DNA of 64,000 nt from contig JAIQDT010000028.1 of assembly GCA_021521415.1 (NCBI GenBank), forward strand, positions 2,083,001 to 2,147,000. Direction: 5' to 3'. Position numbers and translations under genes: made by a program. The DNA is from Bidens hawaiensis. Taxonomy: Eukaryota > Streptophyta > Magnoliopsida > Asterales > Asteraceae. Positions 11,656-23,179 of this stretch are shown in pieces; position 1 is the stretch's first letter; the number at the start of each line of letters is the position of its first letter. The notes beneath the pieces are model-generated. The model had not been told where the DNA came from and did no database searches. It saw only the letters and a program-made list of their open reading frames with translations.

Positions 11656-12116
11656 GTAATGCTCTTTATAACATAAGATATGAAAGTAAGTTAATACAAA
11701 AGAAAGTAAGAAAGTATGAAAGTAAGAAAGTATGAATGTAAGAAAGTATGAAAGTATGAAAGTATAAAAGTATGAATGAAAGAATATAATGTTATGTGAA
11801 TGGTATGATTATGTGATTAACTAGAACTCACTCAGCGTAGCTGACTTTTAGTATGCACGCAGGTGAGCTGATTATAGAGTTAGCATGAGGATGACACACG
11901 GCATGGATTGAACGGCTGGCATCTGAAGAAAGAAGTAAAGATGTTTTAAATATAAAGTTTTGTATTATGGTATCAAAGAAAAGATTTAATGTTTTGTAAC
12001 AAATGATTGATGTTTTATATTCCGCGAAAAGTTTTAATAAACTCTGATTTGAAGAACTGTGTTTATGAGTAAATCCGACGCTAAAGTAGGGCCACCGGGT
12101 TCGGGGCCTTACAAGT

Positions 12117-12130
12117 TGGTATCAGAGCAT
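12117..12130 (+). other. I primer binding site
   Basis: tggtatcagagcat three bases after the 5' LTR; it complements the 3' end of initiator Met tRNA. Confidence 0.85.
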
Positions 12131-12517
12131 AAGTTCGAGAGATTTAAGCATCCTACATGCTTAGACTCGAACAGAAAATGGGATTTAAGTAAGAAAGGAA
12201 AGAAGATGCCAGTTCAAGAATGCCATGTGTCGCTCAAGCAAGATCAGTAAAGGTAAATTGTATGATTAAATGATATATGTTAATGAGAAAGAAAATATAT
12301 GTGAGCGATAGGGATAGGAATAATTGATTGTTTGATTTGACTAACTGCTTAAGTAGAACCAGCACAAATAGACTCATAAAGGGAAGTGTATTGGACACGG
12401 AAAGCAACGTGATCAGCTAGTCACAGCTGGCCACTGTTATTACCTGTTAGCCTTGCTATCCTTGTACTAAATAGTTCCTTGAGTGAGGATGTTTGTGTTT
12501 TCCCTTTTAGAATACTA

Positions 12518-13360
12518 ATGGCTGGAGCAAAAAGGTTTGTTGGTAAGGGAGGTCACACTGGACGTCCTCTTGGAATACGCGTTGTCCGAGAACCTTCTGA
12601 AGAACTAGTTACTACCACGAAAAAGGATAAAAGTGGAACTTTGCAAGGACCAAGCAGCAATGAAGGGTATCAGCTGGATCCTGTTACTCAATTTGCCATT
12701 TCTTACGCTGTAGCTGCTGCAGAGAAGAAATTTCGTACTGACAAGTCTGCCGAAAACCATGCGAGGGCCACTGAGAAGGCAGGAGGAGACGGGAAGAAGG
12801 GTGATGATGATAAGGGAGGAGCGAAAGGAACCAAAGGATTTGTAGATGTCGTGGAGTATGCGAGGAAGAAGATACCAAAGGTCGCGGGAAGGGAAACATG
12901 CAAAGTGTGCGGGAAGATGCACCTAGGAGAATGCAAGGCTGGTCCAAATCAGTGCTACCGATGTGGGAAGAAGGGACACATAACTCGTGATTGCACCGAG
13001 GACCAGAAATGTTATAAGTGTGGTAAGTCGGGTCACTTAGCTAGGGATTGTGGGGGAGCAAGAACGGTGGGGGAAAAGAAGAAAAAGAACCCAACCCCAG
13101 AACCAGAGGAAGCCAATGAGGTGGATCCACGCAAAAAGAAGGCAAGGCAAGAGGGGTTCACTGCTTGTGAAAAATGTGGGAAGAGACACCCCGGAGAGTG
13201 CAGAAAGGGATTAGGTGTTTGCTACAGGTGTGGAAGAGCAGGACATTCCTCTTGGGAATGTGATGATTACCATAGGTGTCACAACTGTGGAGGACGTGGG
13301 CACCTAGCAAGGGATTGCAAGAAGCCAAAGGGAGGACATGAAGGAGAAAAGAGTGCTTGA
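12518..13360 (+). CDS. Nucleocapsid-only protein with two triple zinc-knuckle modules
   Basis: 280 residues from the likely start (MAGAKRF); an upstream in-frame ATG at 12479 would add 13 residues with no clear role. The first ~125 residues are Lys/Gly/Asp-rich and show no capsid domain. Then come six zinc knuckles in two modules of three (residues counted from the MAGAKRF start): CKVCGKMHLGEC (128-139, short form), CYRCGKKGHITRDC (146-159), CYKCGKSGHLARDC (165-178), a basic/acidic linker, then CEKCGKRHPGEC (217-228), CYRCGRAGHSSWEC (235-248) and CHNCGGRGHLARDC (254-267). The same order of three knuckles occurs in the A Gag at about 59240-59390, so the protein looks like a duplicated nucleocapsid tail freed from Gag. 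Predicted role: binding element RNA in the cytoplasm or in helper particles. The frame is intact in a young element, which suggests use. Confidence 0.8.
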   Translation: MAGAKRFVGKGGHTGRPLGIRVVREPSEELVTTTKKDKSGTLQGPSSNEGYQLDPVTQFAISYAVAAAEKKFRTDKSAENHARATEKAGGDGKKGDDDKGGAKGTKGFVDVVEYARKKIPKVAGRETCKVCGKMHLGECKAGPNQCYRCGKKGHITRDCTEDQKCYKCGKSGHLARDCGGARTVGEKKKKNPTPEPEEANEVDPRKKKARQEGFTACEKCGKRHPGECRKGLGVCYRCGRAGHSSWECDDYHRCHNCGGRGHLARDCKKPKGGHEGEKSA

Positions 13361-13810
13361 GGTTTAACAGATTCCTCCGTATGCTTAGAGAAGACATTCA
13401 AGAAGGCTAGATGCTAGCCATAAGTATTAAATCTATGTGTAACTTATTGATGACTCGATGCGTGTTGTTTTATGTTGAAATTTAGACTGGTGTTTATTAA
13501 TTATGGTATGAATTGTCTGAATGCATGTTAGTCATGATAAATTGACGTGTTGTGATAGAGTGTCGACTTAGGCTTTAGCGTTAATATGATATAAGACAAA
13601 GCCTCTTAAAGATCGAAACGAGACTTGGTACATCGAGGGCCTCATGGACAAGCTACCTTAAATAGCTAATACACATGACCACCATTCGATGACTGCAAAG
13701 CCGGAAGTAAGAAGGGTAACTTAGAAAGCGAAGGCGATTCAATAAAGCGTGTAAATATAAGAAGTTTTCCTTTTATAGGGAATAGGTTAGGTTTCGGGGA
13801 CGAAACCTCT

Positions 13811-13826
13811 TTAAGGAGGGAAGACT
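13811..13826 (+). other. I polypurine tract
   Basis: ttaaggagggaagact directly before the 3' LTR, after the typical ggggacgaaacctcttt tail. Confidence 0.75.
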
Positions 13827-16256
13827 TGTAACATCCCGAAATTTCAAGATAATATAAATTATATTACTTAATAATAGAGGGAAAGTTGACTCGGGTTCGG
13901 GAAATAAATAATAGAGTAGGAGTTGGTATGAGTCGGGCTAGTGTTGGATTAATTGAGATGGGTTAAATGAGAATGGGATTTCAGGGATATAAATACCCCC
14001 AAAATCCCAAGAATATCTTCATTACATCTATTTCTACACACACTCAAAACACACACATTCTAACAGATCAAGATTCGAAGCCGAGACCCGAGATTTTGTT
14101 GATAGATCTGAGTTGGTAAGGTAAGAACAAATCCAACAAAGCTAATATTACTGAAAATGGTTAGGATTGGATGGGTTAACCGGACCCGAAACCCAAACTG
14201 CCCAAATCGGACCCCTAAAACGTCGATTTTAGGCCGATTTGATGGTTGGGATTTGTAGGCGCCGATCATACGATTCCGTGGGTACCAAAATCGAGTTATT
14301 TGGCTAAGAAACGAAGGAGTTATGGGCAAACAGATCTGCAGCGCGATAACTTCGCCTGCAAGATTAAGTTCGCCTGATGAACTTCGCCTTCAAGCGTAAC
14401 TTCGCCTTCAAGCGTAACTTCGCCTAAGGTTAACTTCGCCTACGGCCAAGTTCGCCTAAGGATAACTTCGCCTGAAGCCAAGTTCGCCTAAGGATAACTT
14501 CGCCTGAAGCCAAGTTCGCCTAAGGTTTAACTTCGCCGGAAGCCAAGTTCGCCTAAGGTTTAACTTCGCCTGAAGCCAAGTTCGCCTAAGGTTTAACTTC
14601 GCCTGAAGCTAAGTTCGCCCGAGGGTTAACTTCGCCTAAAGCCAAGTTTGATTAGAAAATAAATTATAAAGCGATAAGTTAAAGTAAGCTAATACTAGGC
14701 CACCAGATTAGGTCAGGCGAGTATTGATACGTGTAACTTGTACAGTTAGCCGAGCTCAGTTAAAGAAGGGATTTACAGCTACCAGAGGAAGAAGCAGAAT
14801 TCAGGTGAGTTTCTAGCCCCATTTATGTGTTATGTTTTCGGGGCTGTGTGCATACTCAACATGTTTGTTAATACACTTATCCTAAGAGATAAGTGTATGC
14901 CTTATGTGGATAATGTGAAATGTATGAACGATTGCTTGATGGTACGTGAACGATCTTCGGATATTGCACGTACTGTCAGGTTGTAACGCTATGTATAAGG
15001 TAAGTATGTTATGTATGTTTATGTGTATGAACTTGATATAGATAATAGAAGAAAGAAATGATAATGTATGGTTGTATGGTTACGAAAAGGGTACCGATCC
15101 CTAATAATACTCGAGGTACGATGTATGGTTGTATGGTAACGAAGAGGGAATCGAACCCTACTAATATTCGAGAACTAGGGAACCGAACCCTACTAATATT
15201 CGAGGAAAGAGGGTACCAAGCTCTAATAATACTCGAGGAAAGAGGGTACCGAGCCCTAATAATACTCGAGGAAAGAGGGTACCGAGCCCTAATAATACTC
15301 GAGGAAAGAGGGTACCGAGCCCTAATAATACTCGAGGTATGATGTATGGTTGTATGGTAACGAAGAGGGAATCGAACCCTACTAATATTCGAGAACTAGG
15401 GAACCGAACCCTACTAATATTCGAGGAAAGAGGGTACCGAGCCCTAATAATACTCGAGGAAAGAGGGTACCGAGCCCTAATAATACTCGAGGAAAGAGGG
15501 TACCGAGCCCTAATAATACTCGAGGAAAGAGGGTACCGAGCCCTAATAATACTCGAGGTATAATGTATGGTTGTATGGTAACGAAGAGGGAATCGAACCC
15601 TTCTAATATTCGAGAACTAGGGAACCGAACCCTACTAATATTCGAGGAAAGAGGGTACCGAGCCCTAATAATACTCGAGGAAAGAGGGTACCGAGCCCTA
15701 ATAATACTCGAGGAAAGAGGGTACCGAGCCCTAATAATACTCGAGGAAAGAGGGTACCGAGCCCTAATAATACTCGAGGAAAGAGGGTACCGAGCCCTAA
15801 TAATACTCGAGGAATGTAGGGCGTAATGCTCTTTATAACATAAGATATGAAAGTAAGTTAATACAAAAGAAAGTAAGAAAGTATGAAAGTAAGAAAGTAT
15901 GAATGTATAAAAGTATGAATGAAAGAATATAATGTTATGTGAATGGTATGATTATGTGATTAACTAGAACTCACTCAGCGTAGCTGACTTTTAGTATGCA
16001 CGCAGGTGAGCTGATTATAGAGTTAGCATGAGGATGACACACGGCATGGATTGAACGGCTGGCATCTGAAGAAAGAAGTAAAGATGTTTTAAATATAAAG
16101 TTTTGTATTATGGTATCAAAGAAAAGATTTAATGTTTTGTAACAAATGATTGATGTTTTATATTCCGCGAAAAGTTTTAATAAACTCTGATTTGAAGAAC
16201 TGTGTTTATGAGTAAATCCGACGCTAAAGTAGGGCCACCGGGTTCGGGGCCTTACA
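13827..16256 (+). repeat. I 3' LTR
   Basis: Nearly identical to 9661-12113. Small differences include gctagtgttgg for gctagcgttgg, a shorter GAAAGTATG tract, and changed repeat units around 15215. It is followed by ccccg and the rest of the F LTR. Confidence 0.88.
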
Positions 16257-18368
16257 CCCCGGGCCCTCCCCGAGTAATATATTTGACCCGGTCACGGTTC
16301 ATCAAAACATACACATCCAAATACACACTTACAAACATCTTATTTGATTATTCAACCAAACAATATCATCACGTGTAATCCATAAATAATGGATAATCTA
16401 GGAATTAATATTAGGCCTGATAGAATCCTCGAGCCTAGACCATAAGTATTATATATAACCTTAAGGAATATATGACCGTAAACGAGTCTCAATTATCCTA
16501 AGGCATAGAATATAATTCACACATAGTTTCATAAGTCCACAAATACAAATAATGCTATGTAATACCATCCAAAGAGTTTAAACGAATAAAATCGGGTAAG
16601 ATTGTAATACGGTGTGTATGCTAGCCCAAAACTTGAAAAGAGTGATAAGGGCATCAAGAACTCACCTGACACAAGGCACGAATTCACCATGAGCTAGAGA
16701 ACCCCTAAGTGTCCCCCACAACTCAAACGCCTGTCGGTTTACATACAATCATCACTAACGGTACCGAAATTACTCGTTTATCCTACGAGGCGTTCAAACA
16801 TGGTTCGAGTCACTAAGTTCAATTATAACAGCCCCAGAGGCCCTGTATATGCCAAAACAACCCTTAGATACTCCCGGGAATAAAGAATTCCCAAATTACC
16901 CCCGGAAGTGTTAAGTGAGACGAATGTGCACGTTTAAGAGTTGTTTAGGCACTTAACATCCAACTCAGCCCTGTGTGGCCCTAAATTTGATAAAATCACA
17001 GCCTACTCACCCACACGACACTACACGAGTTGAATGGGTCGGTAACTCAAAAGCACAACGCACTAACTATCAACAAACGCGATTTCGCGTTGTACCGACC
17101 CGTATGAGTAACCGACAACCAATTCAGCCCCATTAACATAAAAATATAGTTTTTCACAGCAAACAAATCATACCGAGACTACAACATCCGAATTAGTTGT
17201 TAATTCCCTCAAACAACGGGCTAGACACAACAATTGACAAACTAGACAACCGAAACCTAGTTTTCACTTCATCAACAATTGACCAATCTAACGAATGCCA
17301 AAACTCACGATACTAAAGTATGATAGTCAAGACATATCTAGGAAGATGATAGAGCAAGAAATTCAATTAAAACAGCCCCGAAAGGACCTCAATTGGTCAG
17401 CCACCGGTTAAGTCCTAAACCGAAAGAATTGATCAATGTCGAGTATAAGGAGCAGATTTTAACATGCAAAGATGTATTTTATTACATAGGAAGACCATAG
17501 GAATAAATTATGAAATATTTACCAGAATTGTATAAATATATTAGGTTTATAAAAATATTTTTAATATATTTTTCCAATTCACACAAAAATCATAAACGTT
17601 TCTCCAACACAGAAGGGTATGTGCAGCTATTTCAGTGCGCAGCAAAAGTGTTTTATTTGTTTAAAAATCATTATCAAACCAATTTAAATGATTCCAAATG
17701 GGTTGTATTCTTAACTCAAAATTTGAACTTTCAGAAGTGGAATCAACCAATTTGGACCAGAATCTGCCACCCCGCATCAGCTTTGACACACGTTTTTTTA
17801 AAATCATAAAAACCATTCAAATCTCATCAAAAATTACAAATATACCTTTCTGGAAACTATACTCAGAGTAGAACGTCATAGAAACAAGAATCAATCAAAA
17901 ACAATAAATTTTCATCGAGTTACAGACCAAACAATAAATGAGTACGAATCTATCAGAAACTGTTATACTCAAAACTCAAACCCTAACATGTTTATGACAT
18001 CTTTAGGGTTATAATTCATCAATTAACATCATAATCATTAAAATTTACAGAAGTTTGGACATTTAGGGTTTCACAATAACTCATCAAAACATGAAATCAA
18101 CGCATAAAGCTTACCAACTAGCACTAGGAATGGTGAGAATGCATCCGAAACGCCACCAATTGCAAGAATTAAGGTTGAATTGAAGAATAACTAGGGTTTG
18201 TGGTGGCTGAGGTCGTACAGAGGGATAGGTAGTCGATCATGGCTGGGATTTTTGGTTGGGTTATTTTATTTAATATTATAATAATCATATTTACAAGAAT
18301 GGCCCTTTTAGAATTAGTTTTGGCTTTAAACGAACTTGTAACACCTAAACCGGATTACAACGAATCAT

Positions 18369-20362
18369 TGTAACACCCATTAATTCTGGTTTCAAGAATT
18401 AAAGCTTGTAGAGTATGTATAACTCTCGGGACTTAACCGACGTCTCTCGGAAGCCTTTACGTCATCCCGGTATGTCTAATCGCTTAACTCTTCTTCCAAG
18501 TTGCATTATCATTAAATTCCAGGGGCTAGAATGAAAATATTTCATATTATAACATTAATCAAAAAACCCTAACCCTTTTTTTTTCACCTGCAGCGGTCGG
18601 CCAAAGAGGCAGCTCCCCCCCTTCATTGCTTTGACTTTTTAATCGATTCCAAGTTCCTAGAAGTAGTTCAAGGTATGTACTACAATCCCCAACACTCTTT
18701 TTGTTCACCTCTAATCGTTTTGATGCTCAATTTTGCTGAAACTTTTCGTTGGACAGATTTCGGCTAGAGTGAAATTGACCCACTTCCAAGGGATAAAAAT
18801 TGGAGTTTTTGGTGTAGAAAAATTCCCAGGCATGGCATTTACATCATATTATAATTTGTAGCCATTGGAGGTGTTTAAGTCGGTCAATCGATTTTAGTTC
18901 AAAAACTAGTGTTTATCGGGTGTAGAATTGCAAATTGATGAGTTTGATGCGTTAATCGGTTGGATGACCAACTGAATCAGTTTATACGGCCCGAAGGGAG
19001 TCTAAGGGCTGTGGGAAAATTTTTTTTTATGCTCGGGGCTGTTTTGGTTGGTGCTTGGTCAATCGAGTCGGCGGTGCGTGAATTTTCGTTTAAATGTTAA
19101 ATTGAGAGTTGTAAAAAGAAACCGTCAACCCTATCAACTCGGGTGCCATGATCTTGATGAATGAAAAGAGTTAAAATGGATTTTGGTCCATTCGGGGCTG
19201 GTTCATTAATAAATGGTTTTAAGGTTTATTGAACGCGCATTCGACCCAATTTGACTATCTTTGGGCCTTGGGCCAAGTATTGGGCCTTGGGCCAAGTGTT
19301 GGGCCTTGGGCCAAGTTGTTGGGCCTTGGGCGGCCCATTAGGCAAGAGTGTTCTTACGGTCTAGTTTAGTAACGCGTTGTGTATAATTTAGAGGCCCTTG
19401 CTTGTGATTGTGCACTTAGGGATTTCCTAGCCCGTTGCAGGTGTTCGATTGATTTCAGGTGAGTTCTTGATGCCCCGTTTAACTCTTTTTAAGTTTTGGG
19501 CTAGCATGCACACCTAAGTGTTTTTCTTACTTGATGAAAGGTTTTGAATGGTTTTACATAGGCTTGCTAGTATTGGTAGGCCTTGGAATGTTATAGAATG
19601 TGTATGTATATATATATTTATATACATTTAGAATGGCCAATATTTGGCGAATGTTGTAGTCGTCTCGACTACTGAATGTTGCGTATGCCTACCTTGTGTT
19701 GCATGCACCGAATGTTACGTGTTTGGGTTGTACGTTTGCTCAACCCTGAATGTTTGTAGTCGTCTCGACTACTGAATGTTGCGTATGCCTACTTTGTGTT
19801 TGCATGCGCTGAATGTTACGTGTTTGGGTTGTACGTTTTCTCGGCCTTGAATGTTATTATTGAATGTTATATATATATATATTGATATATATAGGAATGC
19901 ACGTATAGAGATGCTCATACGTGAGAATGACTATTTATCGAATGTGGTGACCTAACCGATGTATTTCCGTTTACCGTTTTAAAACCGTTGGAATGATTAT
20001 TAAAAACTGTTGCTACTTATTTAAAACTTGAACTCACTCGGCTAAGCTGACTTTGTGTGCATGTTAGTGTGAGTTTCAGATTAGGAAGAGGATGCCTTAT
20101 CGCTTGGACGTGCACGGAGCTACTTGGACGGTGAAGGGGATACTGGAATGAAGAATTACTTATGAACATCTTATTTCAAAGGACTTTTAAAAGTTATAAT
20201 TAATTTTGATTTTGGGAACTTATTCATCTACTTACGTTTTCCGCCGAATCATACTCTGTAATGCTATTTTAAATGCAAAGAATTGTTTTTAAGTTTAATT
20301 ATTTTTACGAGTGTTTTGGAATGAATACCAACTGTGGGGTTCCTGGGGTTCGGGGCCTTACA
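18369..20362 (+). repeat. Solo LTR of the A family (plus orientation)
   Basis: 1994 bp from tgtaacacccattaattctg to ggggttcggggccttaca, flanked by a perfect 5-base duplication ATCAT (18364-18368 and 20363-20367). Its start matches the complement of the A LTR end (tgtgacacccgttaatttcc). No primer site follows, so it is a solo LTR. Inside, a gggccttgggccaag repeat (about 19260-19335) and the inverted form of the ~100-bp repeat (19650-19850) are seen. Confidence 0.9.
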
Positions 20363-20893
20363 ATCATTATGAATAAAATACTAACCCAATTTCATAACAT
20401 TAAAGTATCGTTGTTCTTTCATAAATACTACTTTGTAAAAGGCGAAAAACCAAAAATTAAGCGCAATCGAACGCAATTTCATGAAACAACTTACGAACTA
20501 AACACATAATCACTTAGCGCGTAATTTCACATAAATGACATAATAAAAATATGCTTGAGATAGTATTTTTCACATTTTCACCAACGTTCGGGTTAGACTC
20601 GTGTGATTCGGTAATCCCCGAATTATCGGTACTTGAATGTTTGTGAAATAATTGACACACTTAATTAACCCTAATTAATTGAATGCATGGATGAGTGATT
20701 GAGTTAACAGAGTTTGTATTAACGGTGTAAACTTGAAATTGTCGGGTGTCTCGTGATGTCTTGAGAAAAACGATGGATAAACGGACTTTTAAAACATATT
20801 AAAAAGGCTCCTAAATTAGAAGGATGAAACTCCGCTTTTTATACAAACTTTTATGAACTATCAAGCCGGTTAACTAAATTTCCGGGCGTTACA

Positions 20894-22653
20894 GTTACCC
20901 TAGCTACCTTAGGTTCTAAATCATGACACACAATTGTACGTATTATGATTTCCATGTGAGGAATCGGATAATTATGTTCGCGACCATAATTACTCTTATC
21001 GTCGGATGGTCCGCATAATTCGTTTCATCATGTGGGTTATAAAACATTTAAAATCATCATTTTGTATGACACAAACGTCTTGATAACTTTAAATATAAAT
21101 ATAAGAGATACTTATTAAACGTTCAGATTTGATTAATAAAACCAGGTGATTTCTATTATATCTTTTGATTAGGAAAGTTACAAATTTTGGAGATTGAAAT
21201 GGATTTCTTGAAGTAGACATTTGAAATCAATCATGATAATCGAGAATAAGCTAAGAGTAGAATATGAAATTAACTGTGATAGATAAAGGAATTTGATTCA
21301 CGAGATGTTATGTGCATAAGTTTAATTCATAACAATTCTTAAGATCGAGAATATAAAGATTTTGGTGAGTCAAATTTAGTTAGTTGAGAATTTATGGGAT
21401 TTAAAGAGAAGTTAATGTAAATTTATATCCTTTCAAATTGTGAGTTTGAGATGAGATTAATTCGTTTAGGATATTCTAAGATATTTTAAAAATTAGTAAT
21501 TAATTTAATTATTAAAATGCGAAAATATATGTATTTGAATAAATCGTTAATAGGTTAAATTGAGAAACGGATATTCCCGAAATAACGAGATAGTCCTATT
21601 TCAATTAAATCTTTAAAATTAGGTAAATATAAAATGGGTAATTGAAGATATTAAATTGGATTAAATTGGGAATTCGTGGATTTTTCCTTTTTCACAAAAT
21701 CGTTATAAATATCTGGAAATATGTAAATTGAATTATCGATAATGGAAATTTAAATAAATAGCAAATTTTAAATTAAAGTGAAGCATATTATAATATAAGA
21801 TAAATGCGAGGCTAGAAATGCATGAATCAGCATGACTATTCTAACAAATACGAATGTTCAAAATTTTCAAAAAATCAAAGTAGGGAGTTGAAATATTTAT
21901 GATAAAGGTTCAATCAAAAGTCAATTTAATAATAAAAGTTAAATTAATTAATGGAAAATTTTTAATTTAAAAAAATGGAAATTAAATTTAGAAAATACAT
22001 AATTTAGTTTAATAATAATAAAATTTACAATAATAGAATTTTAATAATAAAGATTTATAAAGTGGAAAATAAGTTGTGAAAACCATCATGATATTGAAGA
22101 AAACAAGAGATAATAAAATATTTATAGTTTAAAGTTGAGGATAAGGATTTAATTGTACTTAGAAATTTATAGTTTGAGAATATGGAAATAAATAAGAAAA
22201 TATAATTTAAATAATATTTTAACGGATGTGAGTTAGTATAAGATTTCTTGTTTGGTGTATTTTAGTTTTGTCGAGATTCGCGGTCATTTGGTTAACAGAA
22301 TACAGCAGCAACTCCTTATTGATTCTAGTAGTCGAACGGTGATCGTGAGAGGCAAATGAACGACGTTGATTATAACGATTTCTGATGTGTTGTAAAACAC
22401 ACTTATTTTCCGCACATTTTATCTATGTTTTTATATTTTATTTACCTTATAATAATGTATTTGGACTTGTTTTATATTGGTTTTACATAGTAATGTTTGT
22501 TTGGTAGGCTACGGGTTAAAAGAATGAAGAAACCGGACTTTTCGAAGAGCTTACGGGCCTTTTACGCATACGATTTCAAGAAAAAGCTCAAAGTTTGACC
22601 CATTTATATCGTGGACAAGCCCAAGTCTTATACTAATTATAATATAAAAAAAT
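20894..22653 (-). mobile_element. Non-coding 3' part of G (right piece)
   Basis: The first ~170 bases (around ccatgtgaggaatcggataa and cgtcggatggtccgcataat) match the D 3' region at 40240-40320 in layout. The rest is AT-rich without coding signal on either strand. The stretch around 22230-22650 is not clearly the same element and I cannot name it. Confidence 0.45.
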
Positions 22654-23102
22654 TGTAAGACCCCGAATTCTGGGAATCCTACAGTTGGTGATCATACAAT
22701 AAACTTACAAAATTCTTAAACTCAAGACAGTTCATTTCATTTCAAAAACCAGTTCAGAGTATAAATCAGCGGAAAATCATAATTATTAAAACAAGTTCCC
22801 AAAACCCGTGAATTATGTCCAAAACCAAATTTCAATGTATTTAGTAATAATTGAAAAGAACAATGTTCATTAATAAAACTTTCCGACTAGGTATGCCTTC
22901 CACCGTCCAAGTAGTCTCGAGCATGTCCAAACGGTAATGCATCCTCCTCCTAACCTGAAACTCACACTAACATACATAAAAAGTCAACTTGAGCTGAGTG
23001 AGTTCAAGTTTTTATTAATTGACATTTATATAAATCATCCCAATAGTTTAAAATAAAACGATATTTGAACAGTTAGGCCATCATAAACGAAAAGTGGTCA
23101 TA

Positions 23103-23179
<77 letters not shown>

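Larger units (their letters stand above)
9661..12113 (+). repeat. I 5' LTR
   Basis: It starts tgtaacatcccgaaatttca and ends ggttcggggccttaca. It contains three tandem-repeat blocks (annotated separately), a plausible splice donor cag/gtgagt at 10639, and a GAAAGTATGAAAGTAA-type simple repeat at 11690-11790. It is compared with the 3' LTR at 13827-16256, which lacks part of the GAAAGTATG tract. Confidence 0.88.
9661..16256 (+). mobile_element. Non-autonomous gypsy-like element I encoding only a zinc-knuckle protein
   Basis: LTRs of 2453 bp (9661-12113) and 2430 bp (13827-16256) enclose only 1713 bp. Both start TGTAACATCCCG and end GGGGCCTTACA, with a Met-tRNA primer site and a polypurine tract in the right places. 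The flanking five bases are cccct and ccccg, an imperfect target duplication. The LTRs are nearly identical apart from a few substitutions and repeat-number changes, so the insertion is young. The interior has one gene and no protease, RT or integrase. The LTR end ggttcggggccttaca is shared with the solo LTR at 18369-20362, linking I to the A/F chromoviruses as likely helpers. Confidence 0.85.
8490..20893 (-). repeat. Long solo LTR F (minus orientation), split by element I and another solo LTR
   Basis: The left end (tgtaagaccccgactcccgg) matches the left end of the A LTR at 22654, and the right end is tttccgggcgttaca. The sequence gttacc stands directly outside both ends (8484-8489 and 20894-20899). 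No primer site, polypurine tract or coding region is attached, so it is a solo LTR left by LTR-LTR recombination. Without its two guests it is about 3.8 kb. It aligns with the A LTR over its first part (for example 16610-17450 with 23410-24290) and differs afterwards. Stretches at 16262-18368 hold only LTR sequence. Confidence 0.65.

Noticed and set aside
10892..11659. Repeat peptides (GYRALIILEER) in plus ORFs, and the same at 15058-15826
   Set aside because: Direct product of a 33-bp tandem repeat in an LTR; no start context and no non-repeat domain.
12605..12947. Three minus ORFs across the I gene
   Set aside because: Antisense shadows of the zinc-knuckle ORF, which has ordered C-X2-C-X4-H-X4-C motifs.
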